IMG/VR virus record: IMGVR_UViG_3300020054_000866
Coordinates: 45,823-109,822 of that record
Source of the DNA: a virus
Reading direction: 5' to 3' (one strand)
DNA length: 64,000 bases
The translations under genes were made by a program, and so were the position numbers. Numbering within the stretch: the stretch's first letter is position 1; every line of letters begins with the position of its first letter. The notes below the pieces were generated by a model, which was given only the letters and a program-made list of their open reading frames with translations, was not told the DNA's origin and searched no databases. Below are positions 1-8,292 of the stretch, in pieces.

Positions 1-1
1 T

Positions 2-253
2 CTCCAAAGTAGAGAGAACATGGTCCCATGTGACTCATGCTCTCCATCATTCGCGGCAGAAATCGTGTTTCCGGAGAAGAATCGCCACTGGGCACAGGTA
101 AGTGAGAATCCAGACGCCGTGCTCGAGGCGCTCTACAAATACGACGACAGCGGCGCACGCTACCTAACGCATGTAGCACAGCGGCTTCTCGAGGAGGCGT
201 CAAACGCCGATCGAGGCATCTCAGACGTCTACAGAGTAGAGATCATTCCATAA
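2..253 (+). CDS. Hypothetical protein, probably truncated by the window edge
   Basis: The first ATG is at 20, but the frame is open back to base 2, so the true start may lie outside the window. From that ATG the product is 77 residues, soluble, with a charged C-terminal half. I recognise no family. No strong Shine-Dalgarno lies before position 20 (only a purine run, agagagaac), which is another reason to suspect an upstream start. It is followed by a short non-coding gap before the kinase gene, so it probably ends an upstream plus-strand operon. Confidence 0.55.
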   Translation, partial: LQSRENMVPCDSCSPSFAAEIVFPEKNRHWAQVSENPDAVLEALYKYDDSGARYLTHVAQRLLEEASNADRGISDVYRVEIIP

Positions 254-271
254 TCTTTCGCTCTGTCACGA

Positions 272-302
272 GATTTTTCTCGTTTCCGTGTAGTATCGAA
301 AA
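272..302 (+). promoter_or_regulatory. Weak terminator-like hairpin and possible promoter before the kinase gene
   Basis: The 63-nt gap between genes holds a small hairpin with arms acgaga and tctcgt around a TTTT loop. About 15 nt further on comes a -10-like tagtat, followed by the strong ribosome site gacggaggg just before the ATG at 317. The hairpin has only 6 bp, so termination is uncertain. The -10 has no obvious -35. Confidence 0.3.
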
Positions 303-316
303 GACGGAGGGATGGA

Positions 317-1318
317 ATGTTTATCGTCATCGAAGGCACTGACGCCTCGGGAAAGTCTACTCTTGTAGACGCTGTTGTCTCTGAACTCACCGGGCAGCGG
401 TCAACTGCCGGCGCGATTCAGTACCACAAGGGCGCGCCGAAAGAGTTCACTCGCAAAGGCGTACTTTCAGAGTACGTAGAAGACATTCAAGACTTCAACT
501 GGTTCTCAGCGACAGCAGTCGCTGATCGATGGCATTGGGGTGAGGTAACGTATGCTCCGATCAAGCGTCGTCATACTAACATTGACGGCTTTGGTCTACT
601 TGGCGTTGCTGGCTGGCGATGGACCGAGATGTTTCTTCGCGCTCGCGGCATTACTCAGTTTTGGCTGTATCAGCCGCTTGAGATTATTCAGCAAAGAATT
701 AGAGAACGCGGAGACGACTTTGTAGAAGAGCATGAGCTCGAGCATATTTTAAGTCTCTACTCTTATGCGTTCGACAACACCATGTCGTGCATTAAGTTGC
801 AGCCGTCAAACGGCGGATTAGATCAAGTAGCAAACCTGGCGCGTGACGTCATCAGCTACGCTAAGACATTGCAATCTGAAGTTCAGCATCTAGAAAGATT
901 TACTTGGTACATCGGACCTCCAAAGCCAAAGGCGCTTCTCGTCGGTGACGAAAGAAACGACGAGACTGACACGATGTTGCCTTTCAAGCCTTCCGGTGCA
1001 AATTCAGCAGACTATTTGTTGAACGCCCTACCGTGCGAAACCTGGCGCGACTACGGAATCATAAATTCTGCCGATGTCTATGGAGAAGACATCATACGAC
1101 TATATGAAGCTCTTAATCGGCCAAAAGTTATAGCCCTTGGTCGCATGGCAGAAAAGCGTCTTCGTCAATGCTCACTCTACGAAAGTCTATACACAGTTCT
1201 TCCGCATCCTCAACATGTTAGACGATTTCACTACTCTGATCAAACAGAGTATGGTCGCGCAATTGATAGCTTCGCAAACGGAAACACACAGGAGTATGCG
1301 TCATGGGTTCTTCGCTGA
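317..1318 (+). CDS. P-loop deoxynucleoside monophosphate kinase fused to a UDG-superfamily-like domain
   Basis: The N-terminal ~190 residues look like a thymidylate-kinase-type dNMP kinase: the protein opens with IVIEGTDASGKST (Walker A) and continues with an alpha/beta P-loop body. The C-terminal ~130 residues (about 205-333) read like the uracil-DNA-glycosylase fold: a GDERND-x-LPF-x-SGANSADYLL segment matching the G-x-PG ... PF-x-G-x-SG pattern, then VIALGRMAEKRL, then LPHPQHVRRFHYS near the end. dNMP kinases are usually ~200-220 residues, so 333 is long and fits a fusion. A strong Shine-Dalgarno precedes the ATG. The gene overlaps the downstream thymidylate-synthase homologue by 16 nt, which suggests it phosphorylates that enzyme's product. 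The kinase call is firm; the glycosylase-like domain is an inference from pattern. Confidence 0.75.
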   Translation: MFIVIEGTDASGKSTLVDAVVSELTGQRSTAGAIQYHKGAPKEFTRKGVLSEYVEDIQDFNWFSATAVADRWHWGEVTYAPIKRRHTNIDGFGLLGVAGWRWTEMFLRARGITQFWLYQPLEIIQQRIRERGDDFVEEHELEHILSLYSYAFDNTMSCIKLQPSNGGLDQVANLARDVISYAKTLQSEVQHLERFTWYIGPPKPKALLVGDERNDETDTMLPFKPSGANSADYLLNALPCETWRDYGIINSADVYGEDIIRLYEALNRPKVIALGRMAEKRLRQCSLYESLYTVLPHPQHVRRFHYSDQTEYGRAIDSFANGNTQEYASWVLR

Positions 1319-2175
1319 CAGCAATTCACATCGAAGACGGAGTAAACGGCTACGTTGATCTTGTTCATCACGTGCTTGAGCACGGCCGCGAGGTGTCCCC
1401 ACGCGGTGTGAAGACAAGAGAAATTGAAGACGCAACTGTATTCATAGACAACGTGTACGACGCAATGCCGATGGGCGTTGGTCGAGGTGTCGTCCCGGGC
1501 ATTGGCGCCGTTGAGGCGTGCCAACTCGTCGCCGGTAGGAGCACGCCACGGACAGTGATTGCTATAGGTCCGCAGTTTACGAATTACGCTGAGAACAACG
1601 GAGAATTTCACGGAGCGTACGGTCTACGTACAAATGGCCAGTACGCTCACGTTGTAGACAAAATCAAGAGTGACCCAGACACGCGGCAAGCAGTCGTGAC
1701 GATCTGGAACCCTGAGTTTGACAACATGCCACAGAAGCGTGACTACCCATGCACAGTTCTTCATCAGTTTAGAGTTCGTGACGGCAAACTAAATATGAGT
1801 GTCTACATGCGCTCAAACGACGTGTGGCTTGGTGCAGCGTACGACTTTTTCCAGTTCACGCGGGTGCAGTTAGCGATCTGCTCGATACTTGGAATAGAGC
1901 CAGGCACGTATGCGCATCACGTTGGGTCGCTTCACATCTACGAGTCAAATATAGATGCGGTGACTAAGTTGCGTAAGACGAGCGCCCCTGTCGACCCAAT
2001 TCCGTATTTTGCTGGCAACTCGTGGGCAGACGTCGCACTATCTGCGCAGAACTGTCTTCTCGCCGTTGACCCCGAAGCTTTGCACGTACCGGAGCTAAAC
2101 GATACAGAGCTCTGGTACGTTAACGCAATGCGCTCCGCTATCGAGAGCAACGAGGCCAAACTCGGAAATGCCTAG
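1303..2175 (+). CDS. Thymidylate-synthase superfamily protein, probably dCMP hydroxymethylase (or dCMP methylase)
   Basis: The 290-residue product has the ThyA fold with the catalytic Cys in DYPCTVLHQF. The RSNDVWLG segment matches the phosphate- and substrate-binding RSxDxxLG of ThyA, and SLHIYESN matches DTHLYSNH. Aligned by eye to E. coli ThyA, Asn177 (in LPFN) is Asp here (LGAAYD), and His147 after the Cys is Thr. Asn-to-Asp at this position is the known switch from dUMP to dCMP recognition, as in T4 dCMP hydroxymethylase (Asp179). The inference is therefore 5-hydroxymethyl-dCMP or 5-methyl-dCMP synthesis rather than dTMP. The start overlaps the kinase gene and its end overlaps the next small gene, so all three are translationally coupled. 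Confidence 0.8.
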   Translation: MGSSLTAIHIEDGVNGYVDLVHHVLEHGREVSPRGVKTREIEDATVFIDNVYDAMPMGVGRGVVPGIGAVEACQLVAGRSTPRTVIAIGPQFTNYAENNGEFHGAYGLRTNGQYAHVVDKIKSDPDTRQAVVTIWNPEFDNMPQKRDYPCTVLHQFRVRDGKLNMSVYMRSNDVWLGAAYDFFQFTRVQLAICSILGIEPGTYAHHVGSLHIYESNIDAVTKLRKTSAPVDPIPYFAGNSWADVALSAQNCLLAVDPEALHVPELNDTELWYVNAMRSAIESNEAKLGNA

Positions 2176-2380
2176 TGATGAAAACGAAGAAGCTTTTGAG
2201 TATGCGTCTCCGATGCATGCCGCAGCGATTGGCATGCACGAGATGTACATCACGCTGAAGTCTGCCGGGTTTTCAAGAACTGAAGCTCTCGAGTTGATAG
2301 CAAGAATGCTTTCATACGGAGTCACAGAGACTCTAATAATTGAGAGCGAGCTTGGTGACGATGACGACGACGACGACTAA
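2168..2380 (+). CDS. Small acidic-tailed hypothetical protein
   Basis: A 70-residue protein whose ATG overlaps the end of the upstream gene by 8 nt and whose end overlaps the deaminase gene. It reads as an alpha-helical domain (helices around residues 16-30 and 38-52) followed by a run of seven Asp at the C terminus. The Asp run comes from a gac/gat repeat that also encodes the Thr run at the start of the deaminase in another frame. I recognise no family. Its position suggests a partner of the nucleotide enzymes. Confidence 0.65.
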   Translation: MPSDENEEAFEYASPMHAAAIGMHEMYITLKSAGFSRTEALELIARMLSYGVTETLIIESELGDDDDDDD

Positions 2381-2849
2381 CGCGCGGCCATCGTGGCAGT
2401 CGACATGGCTCACCGTTGCGACTGTTATTTCGCTGCGCTCACGGTGCTCAAGAGCGCAGATGGGCGCAGTTGTAGTGTCAAAAGACCAGCGTGTCTGCGC
2501 CACCGGCTATAACGGGCCGTCGGCGTCGTGGCCTGAAAGCGGCGACTGTATCGACTGGTGCCCAAGAGCGCGCGGCGAGTCACCACTAGACAACATCTAT
2601 GACCAGTGCCCGTCAATTCACGCTGAAGCAAACGCGCTGCTGTACGTAGACAGATCAAGCGTTGAAGGCGGAACAATATACATCACAAGTCCGCCGTGTA
2701 TGCAGTGCGCAAAGCTAATTACAAATTCCGGGTTGTTGCACGTCGTATGTTATATTGGCGAGCACGACATGCACCGCAATCCGTTGGATGTCGTCGAGTA
2801 CATTAAAAAGTGTGGAATAAGCGTTACGCTTGTCGCGCACTCGGAGTGA
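2361..2849 (+). CDS. dCMP deaminase family protein (zinc-dependent)
   Basis: The 162-residue product has the cytidine/deoxycytidylate deaminase core. IHAEANAL supplies the zinc-binding His and proton-shuttling Glu, and SPPCMQCAKLI supplies the two zinc Cys. A further Cys cluster (DCIDWCPRA and YDQC before the HAE) matches the extra zinc site seen in dCMP deaminases. The family converts dCMP to dUMP and is often allosterically controlled by dCTP/dTTP. The chosen ATG overlaps the previous gene; an in-frame start 21 nt earlier exists but would put the Thr-rich run internally. In this context the enzyme would tune the dCMP pool shared with the dCMP-type ThyA homologue. Confidence 0.85.
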   Translation: MTTTTTNARPSWQSTWLTVATVISLRSRCSRAQMGAVVVSKDQRVCATGYNGPSASWPESGDCIDWCPRARGESPLDNIYDQCPSIHAEANALLYVDRSSVEGGTIYITSPPCMQCAKLITNSGLLHVVCYIGEHDMHRNPLDVVEYIKKCGISVTLVAHSE

Positions 2850-2855
2850 CGTATA

Positions 2856-4673
2856 GTGGCTGATCTTTCTCAAGTACAACTTCACCTTGTCAACAGCGTA
2901 GAGTCTGCGAATGACTTTCTTTCGTGGCTTAGCGAACGACGGCCACACAACGCCATCGCGATCGACACGGAGACGGGCGAGATACCTGGAAACCCGAGGC
3001 AGCATGCGCTGTCACCGTGGCACGGACGTCTTCGGCTAGTTCAGGTCGGTGATGGCATGCAGGGCTGGTCAATACCGTGGGACGAATGGTCGGGAGTGTT
3101 CTACCAGGCGATGGAGCGCTTTGACGGTCCGATCGTCTGCCACAACATCGCGTTCGAGGCACGCTGGTTTGAGACTCAGTCACGCTGGAAAATGCCATGG
3201 CATCGCGCGCATGACACGATGATTATGGCTCACATTGTCGACCCGCTTGGTTCAGGCGCACTGAAGCGTCTTGCCGCGCTGCACGTCGACGCGCGTGCAG
3301 TTGCATTACAAGACACTCTTGATCAAGAGCTATCAGCCAACGGTTGGACCTGGGGAACTGTTCCCACAAACTTTGAGCCGTACTGGTCGTATGGCGCGCT
3401 CGACTGCGTTCTTACAATGCGTCTCTGGGAAATGTTCTACGAAAAGTGCGGACCTAACGGCGCGTACCACAAACCGTATGAGCTCGAGATGGCGACTCGT
3501 AAGATCGTCACGAGAATGGAGATCAACGGCGCTCGAGTTGATCTTGACTACTCGCAGAGAAAGTACAACGAGCTTAGCTCATACACCGAGTCTGTAAAGA
3601 ACTGGGCTAAGAATACGTACAACGGAACTTCTATAACGAGCAACATACAACTTGTTCGGCTGTTTGAGAGTCTTGGCGCTGAGATCACTGAGTTTACTCC
3701 GACCGGTCAGAAGTCTTGCACAAAGGATCAATTGAGGCTGCTAGCACAGAGCCCGATAGCGGAGGTCGCTAATCTCGCGGACACTGTTCTCAAGCAGCGT
3801 AAGGCCGACAAACTTGCTGGAACGTACTTTCTAAACTTTCTCACTGAGTCAATTGACGGCATTGTTCACCCGTCTGTGAAGACTCTTGGCGCTCGAACGA
3901 GCAGAATGTCGATCACAAATCCGGCGCTACAGACATTGCCGAAAGGCGATGACGTTGTTCGCCGAGCGTTCATCCCAAAAGACGATGACCACGTGATTAT
4001 CACTTCTGACCTCGACCAGGTTGAGTTCAGAATGTTCGCGTCTCTATCTAAAGATCCAAATCTAATTACGCTGTTCAACAGGGCGGACGCAACTGGCTCT
4101 GACCCGTTCACGGAGATTGGCAGAGAGATCTACAACGATCCGACGATGCAGAAGTCCGATAAGCGCCGCGCGCTGATTAAAGGCACGGTGTACGGAAGAC
4201 TCTATGGCGCCGGTGTCGCGAAGCAAGCCGTAACTGCCGGCGTTCCTGAGCCACAGATGCGACAAGTTTCTGATGCATTTGATCGCAGATTTCCGGGCAT
4301 GTCGTACTTTCAAAAGCAGATCGAGGACGCCGGCATGCGAAGGTTGCAGAGCGAGGGCCAAGGCTACGTATATACGTGGACAGGAAGAAGACTGCCGTGC
4401 GACGAAGACAGAGTTTACACGCTTGTGAACTACCTCATTCAGGGTGGAGCGGCAGAGGTCTTCAAAGCAAATCTTGTCAAACTCGATCAAGCCGATTTGA
4501 CTGAACTTCTCATCGTCCCGGTTCACGACGAAATAGTTCTACAGGCGCCACGAAAAGACGCAGACGAGATCAAGCAGATAGTGAAGCAATGCATGACCAC
4601 GTCTGACGGCTGGGATGTGCCACTGACCGCTGACGTAGACGGCCCGCTAGAGACGTGGGGCGACAAGTACTAG
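2856..4673 (+). CDS. polA: DNA polymerase family A with 3'-5' exonuclease domain
   Basis: A 605-residue product starting at GTG, with ggagtga upstream. The N-terminal part has a DEDD-type exonuclease: AIDTETG (~residue 35), ICHNIAFEARWF and a C-terminal YGALDCVLT. The polymerase palm and fingers follow. Motif A is SDLDQVEFRMFASL (~390), motif B is the O-helix RRALIKGTVYGRLYG (~430), and motif C is VPVHDEIVLQAP (~555). The length matches phage polymerases without a 5'-3' nuclease domain. The O-helix residue equivalent to E. coli Phe762 is Tyr, as in T7 polymerase. The polymerase must accept whatever modified nucleotide the upstream genes make. The stop codon overlaps the next gene's GTG (TAGTG). 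Confidence 0.95.
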   Translation: MADLSQVQLHLVNSVESANDFLSWLSERRPHNAIAIDTETGEIPGNPRQHALSPWHGRLRLVQVGDGMQGWSIPWDEWSGVFYQAMERFDGPIVCHNIAFEARWFETQSRWKMPWHRAHDTMIMAHIVDPLGSGALKRLAALHVDARAVALQDTLDQELSANGWTWGTVPTNFEPYWSYGALDCVLTMRLWEMFYEKCGPNGAYHKPYELEMATRKIVTRMEINGARVDLDYSQRKYNELSSYTESVKNWAKNTYNGTSITSNIQLVRLFESLGAEITEFTPTGQKSCTKDQLRLLAQSPIAEVANLADTVLKQRKADKLAGTYFLNFLTESIDGIVHPSVKTLGARTSRMSITNPALQTLPKGDDVVRRAFIPKDDDHVIITSDLDQVEFRMFASLSKDPNLITLFNRADATGSDPFTEIGREIYNDPTMQKSDKRRALIKGTVYGRLYGAGVAKQAVTAGVPEPQMRQVSDAFDRRFPGMSYFQKQIEDAGMRRLQSEGQGYVYTWTGRRLPCDEDRVYTLVNYLIQGGAAEVFKANLVKLDQADLTELLIVPVHDEIVLQAPRKDADEIKQIVKQCMTTSDGWDVPLTADVDGPLETWGDKY

Positions 4674-4990
4674 TGAATAGGTACATGGAAAAAGCGATAG
4701 AGCTCGCTCACAGCAGCAAGTGCAGGCACAAGCACGGGTGCGTTGTAGTCAAAAACGGAAAGATCATTTCAAAAGCCACAAACAAAAAAGTCGGAGACCC
4801 GTCCGTGGAGTTTCGTCTCGCGCTTCACGCGGAGTTTGCGGCTGTTGTAGCGGCAGGAACGCACGCCGCGGGTTCAACAGTCTATGTAGCCAGAGTCCAA
4901 GCAGACGGCTCGACTGCGCTGTCTAAGCCTTGTAAGAAGTGTGAAAATATGATGAAAAGATCTGGAGTATCTAAGGTAGTGTGGACATGA
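4673..4990 (+). CDS. Cytidine-deaminase-fold protein
   Basis: A protein of about 105 residues with LHAEFAAVVAAG (zinc His and catalytic Glu) and KPCKKCENMMKRSG (two zinc Cys), the minimal deaminase fold. It also has a KHGCVVVKNGKI strand pair typical of the family. It is clearly diverged from the dCMP deaminase at 2361, so it is not a recent duplicate. The GTG start at 4673 overlaps the polymerase stop codon; an in-frame ATG at 4655 is an alternative. Substrate cannot be told: free cytidine/deoxycytidine, a modified base or nucleic acid are all possible. The end overlaps the resolvase start by ATGA. Confidence 0.75.
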   Translation: MNRYMEKAIELAHSSKCRHKHGCVVVKNGKIISKATNKKVGDPSVEFRLALHAEFAAVVAAGTHAAGSTVYVARVQADGSTALSKPCKKCENMMKRSGVSKVVWT

Positions 4991-5451
4991 CAATTTATTT
5001 GTGCGTCGATCCAGGAAAAATGAGCGGTATAGCCGCCATAAGCTACGACCATCAAGAAGCGCCAGAGCTAGTCGCGTCAGGCGAGTACGACGCCAGAAAC
5101 TATCATAAGCCGATCATAGAAACTATTGTAGCGTCTTATTACACTAAGACACCGATCAAGGTGATTTGTGAAAGGTTTACGATCAACGCGCAGACTGTTA
5201 AGAACTCTCAAGCGCCGTACAGTCTAGAGCAGATCGGAGTTCTCAAGCACTTGATGCTTGTAAATGGGCTTGAACCCGACGACATAGTGTTTCAGTCACC
5301 GTCAGACGCAAAGAGAATGTTTGACAACAGCGCACTGAAAAAGTTAGACTTTTGGCACAAAGGTGGAGACGGCCATGCGCTTGACGCGATACGTCACGGT
5401 TTGTTGGCAGTCACAAAGGATGGCTGGGTGCCTCGTGCTTTGTTACAATAG
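4987..5451 (+). CDS. RuvC-like Holliday-junction resolvase family nuclease
   Basis: A 154-residue RNase H-fold protein. The first strand ends in LCVDPGKMSG (catalytic Asp), the next acidic residue sits in VICERF, and the C-terminal acidic motif is HALDAIRHGL, which together match the acidic triad of phage RuvC-like resolvases. It probably resolves branched replication or recombination intermediates before packaging. The ATG at 4987 overlaps the upstream stop (ATGA); a GTG 6 nt earlier is in frame. It is the last gene before an 89-nt gap with promoter-like sequence. Confidence 0.8.
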   Translation: MTIYLCVDPGKMSGIAAISYDHQEAPELVASGEYDARNYHKPIIETIVASYYTKTPIKVICERFTINAQTVKNSQAPYSLEQIGVLKHLMLVNGLEPDDIVFQSPSDAKRMFDNSALKKLDFWHKGGDGHALDAIRHGLLAVTKDGWVPRALLQ

Positions 5452-5475
5452 ATACTGAAGAAAAAACTTCAACAT

Positions 5476-5508
5476 GTGCATACTTTGCACTGTAATATGT
5501 GATACAGT
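5476..5508 (+). promoter_or_regulatory. Possible promoter and operator before the SNF2 helicase gene
   Basis: The gap 5452-5540 contains a short inverted repeat (gtgca, tactt loop, tgcac at 5476-5490) and then a -10-like tacagt at 5503-5508. No -35 is at normal spacing. The helicase gene's own ribosome site agagg follows just before its GTG. The inverted repeat could be a repressor site; this is inference. Confidence 0.3.
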
Positions 5509-5540
5509 GATGATTACTCAACGACGACAAGAGGTTTTTA

Positions 5541-7337
5541 GTGGCAGTTCAGGTAGAACTAAGTCAAGACGGCTCCTCAATTCACATTCATGCTGAGTGG
5601 CGATACAAAGAGCTATGTAAGAGCATCCCCGGCGCGTCGTGGGCTGCAAAAGATGGTGTTTGGAAGGTTCCTACAAGTTGGGCCTCGTGCTTGGCACTGC
5701 GATCTGTCTTTCGCGAAGAACTTGAGATCGGTAGCAGACTAACAGACTGGGCAGTCAATGAGCGCACGTCACGAGTAGACCCGTGTAATTCACTCCGTGA
5801 GCTCGAGGCACTTCCAGACGGCGACGGCTACAATGAAGATCTGTTCCCGCACCAGCGCGCTGGAGTCGAGTTTCTCGCTGCTGCACGTCGCGCGCTTCTC
5901 GCCGATGAGCCGGGGCTAGGAAAAACAGCACAGGCTATTCGAGGATTAAAGAAAATCCAAGATCTCGGTGATGAGGTATTCCCGGCTCTCATCGTTTGCC
6001 CGAACACCGTCAAGAAAACTTGGAAACGCGAGTTTTCTCTTTGGTGGCCAGAGGTAAACGTTCAGGTTATCGCCGGGTCTGCGGCTCAGAGACGCAAGCA
6101 GTTTGAAGAAGAAGCAGACGTCTACGTGATCAACTGGGAATCTCTTCGAGCGCACTCAAGGCTTGCGCCATACGGGTCTGTTGCGCTTGCTCGATGCGTT
6201 GAGTGCGGGGGTCACGACGACAAAGTCAGTGAGACTCGTTGCGAGGTCCACCAACGTGAGCTAAATCAGATTGATTTCAAGGCGGTTGTAGCCGACGAGA
6301 TCCACAGATCGAAGGACCCAAAGAGCAAGCAGACGCGTGCGCTATGGTCTGCGACTGGCGAGGCCGACATTAGATTCGCGATGACTGGCACTCCAATCGC
6401 TAATGACGTTCTTGATTTTTGGCCGATTCTGCATTGGATTTCCCCCGAGGAGTGGCCGAGCAAGACTAGGTGGATCGACAGAATGGTCGACATCATGCTC
6501 AACGCATTTGGTGGCATGATGGTTCTTGGCGTAAAGCCGCACATGCGCGATGAGTTCTACGCCGCAATCAACCCGAGGATGCGTAGGATGCTTAAAGAGC
6601 GCGTGCTCCCATGGCTCCCGCCCGTAATCATGGACAGACGCGATGTCGAGATGTCGGCTAAGCAACGAAAAGCGTACACTCAGATGCAGGAAGTAATGAT
6701 CGCCGAACTGGAGCACGGCGATGCTATTACTGCGCCAAGTCCGTTGACACAGACACTTCGTCTACTTCAATTTGCAAGCTCTTTTGCGGAGATAGACGTA
6801 GACGAAATGACTGGAGAAATCCAAGTAAAGCTCGCTGAGCCATCGTGCAAGGTCGACGCGTTGATGGACGATATACAGAACGGAGACTTTGGAGATGACT
6901 CAGTTGCCGTCTGCGCTGTTTCTAGGCAGCTAATTGAACTGCTGAGCGCGCGCCTAGAAAAAGCCAAAATTCCTCACGGGCTAATCACAGGCGCACAGGA
7001 CGAAGACGAGCGTCAGCAGGCAATTGATGATTTCCAAGAAGGAAGAATCAAGTGGATTCTCTTCACCGCGCAGGCGGGTGGCGTTGGAGTGACGTTGACT
7101 GCTGCTCGGCGGCTTATCATGCTTCAGCGCCCGTGGTCACTTGTCGACTACAAACAGGCACTAGACAGAGTTCATCGCATCGGGTCAGAGATTCACGACT
7201 CTATTTTGATCACGGACTACGTTACCGAGGGCACTATTGAGGAGAGAGTCATTGACGTGCTGGACGTAAAATCTGAGAACTTTGAAGAAGTCGTTCAAGA
7301 TAAAGCAAAGCTTCTCAAGATGCTAAAGGGAGAGTGA
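5541..7337 (+). CDS. SNF2-family DNA-dependent ATPase/helicase
   Basis: A 598-residue superfamily 2 protein. Residues ~1-80 form a small N-terminal domain ending in a WAAKDGVWKVP-type turn, resembling HARP-like modules seen before SNF2 cores. Motif I is LLADEPGLGKTAQAIRGL (~120-137), motif II is VVADEIHRSKD (DEIH), and motifs V-VI are SLVDYKQALDRVHRIGS near residue 545. A CVECGGHDDK ... RCEVH segment around 225-245, between motifs Ia and II, looks like an inserted zinc finger. Such phage helicases act in replication or recombination. The start is GTG with agagg 6 nt upstream. The adjacent nuclease gene begins 2 nt after the stop. Confidence 0.9.
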   Translation: MAVQVELSQDGSSIHIHAEWRYKELCKSIPGASWAAKDGVWKVPTSWASCLALRSVFREELEIGSRLTDWAVNERTSRVDPCNSLRELEALPDGDGYNEDLFPHQRAGVEFLAAARRALLADEPGLGKTAQAIRGLKKIQDLGDEVFPALIVCPNTVKKTWKREFSLWWPEVNVQVIAGSAAQRRKQFEEEADVYVINWESLRAHSRLAPYGSVALARCVECGGHDDKVSETRCEVHQRELNQIDFKAVVADEIHRSKDPKSKQTRALWSATGEADIRFAMTGTPIANDVLDFWPILHWISPEEWPSKTRWIDRMVDIMLNAFGGMMVLGVKPHMRDEFYAAINPRMRRMLKERVLPWLPPVIMDRRDVEMSAKQRKAYTQMQEVMIAELEHGDAITAPSPLTQTLRLLQFASSFAEIDVDEMTGEIQVKLAEPSCKVDALMDDIQNGDFGDDSVAVCAVSRQLIELLSARLEKAKIPHGLITGAQDEDERQQAIDDFQEGRIKWILFTAQAGGVGVTLTAARRLIMLQRPWSLVDYKQALDRVHRIGSEIHDSILITDYVTEGTIEERVIDVLDVKSENFEEVVQDKAKLLKMLKGE

Positions 7338-7338
7338 C

Positions 7339-8289
7339 ATGACAGTTCTAGAGACTCCGGTAGAAATCAAGCCAATACGCATATCCAACTCCGAGATTCA
7401 AACGTTTAAAGACTGTAGAAGAAAGTGGTGGCTAAGCTACTATAGAAGACTTCAGCCACGTGCACAAAAATACACTGGCCCACTGGCGCTCGGCACCAGG
7501 GTCCATGCGGCTCTAGACGAGTACTACTCGCAAGGAGTACCGCTTCTTGAGTCGTACGCAAAGTACGTCGAGATCGACAAGCAAGCGCTCATTGACTCGT
7601 TTAGGGACACAGTTGAACTTGACACTGAAGCCGAACTCGGCAGAATCATGCTTGAGGGCTACCTCGAGTGGGTAGAGGAAAACGGAATTGACGCAGAACT
7701 AGAGATGATCTCGACTGAGGAGATCATCAGCATGCCACTCTTCGATGGCAGAGTCGAGTTGCAGGGAAAACTTGACATGCGAGTCCGCAGAAAGGCGGAC
7801 GGTGTTCGACTGTTTAGAGACTTCAAGACAGTCGGTGGCTCGTTTGCAGAGTTCGCCAGTCTTGCTCACATGAATGAGCAGATTCTTACGTACATGCTTC
7901 TTGAAGCGTATCAGAACAAAGATGGCGAGCGCTGCGACGGTGGCATCTTTACGATGCTCAAGAAGGTGAAAAGAACTGCTAATGCAAAGCCTCCGTTCTA
8001 CGATCAGATAGAGGTTCGGCATAATCAGTTTACGCTAAGAACTTTTTGGAATCGCATACACGGAGTAATTCAAGACATGCTTCGAGTACGTGACGCTCTT
8101 GACGAAGGCTCTGACCCGCACTACGTTGCGTACCCGAGCCCCAGCCGAGATTGCAAGTGGAAATGTCAGTTTTTCGCTGTGTGCCCGCTGTTTGACGACG
8201 GTAGCGCAGCAGAGCAAGCACTTGAGGAGCTTTTCATTACAGATGACCCGTACAGCTATTATCAGACAAATGAGCCGAAAGGTAACTAA
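7339..8289 (+). CDS. PD-(D/E)XK nuclease, RecB/Cas4-like
   Basis: A 316-residue nuclease. It opens with ISNSEIQTFKDCRRKWWL, the typical Cas4/AddB N-terminal helix with its first Cys, and has GTRVHAALDEYY, the conserved HxxL-like helix. The active site is GKLDMRV...LFRDFKTVG (D ... D-x-K). A C-terminal CKWKCQFFAVC supplies three more Cys, so a 4Fe-4S cluster is likely. Such enzymes are 5'-end processing exonucleases in phage recombination. It sits between the SNF2 helicase and the RecA-like ATPase, a common actinophage recombination cassette. Confidence 0.88.
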   Translation: MTVLETPVEIKPIRISNSEIQTFKDCRRKWWLSYYRRLQPRAQKYTGPLALGTRVHAALDEYYSQGVPLLESYAKYVEIDKQALIDSFRDTVELDTEAELGRIMLEGYLEWVEENGIDAELEMISTEEIISMPLFDGRVELQGKLDMRVRRKADGVRLFRDFKTVGGSFAEFASLAHMNEQILTYMLLEAYQNKDGERCDGGIFTMLKKVKRTANAKPPFYDQIEVRHNQFTLRTFWNRIHGVIQDMLRVRDALDEGSDPHYVAYPSPSRDCKWKCQFFAVCPLFDDGSAAEQALEELFITDDPYSYYQTNEPKGN

Positions 8290-8292
8290 CAC

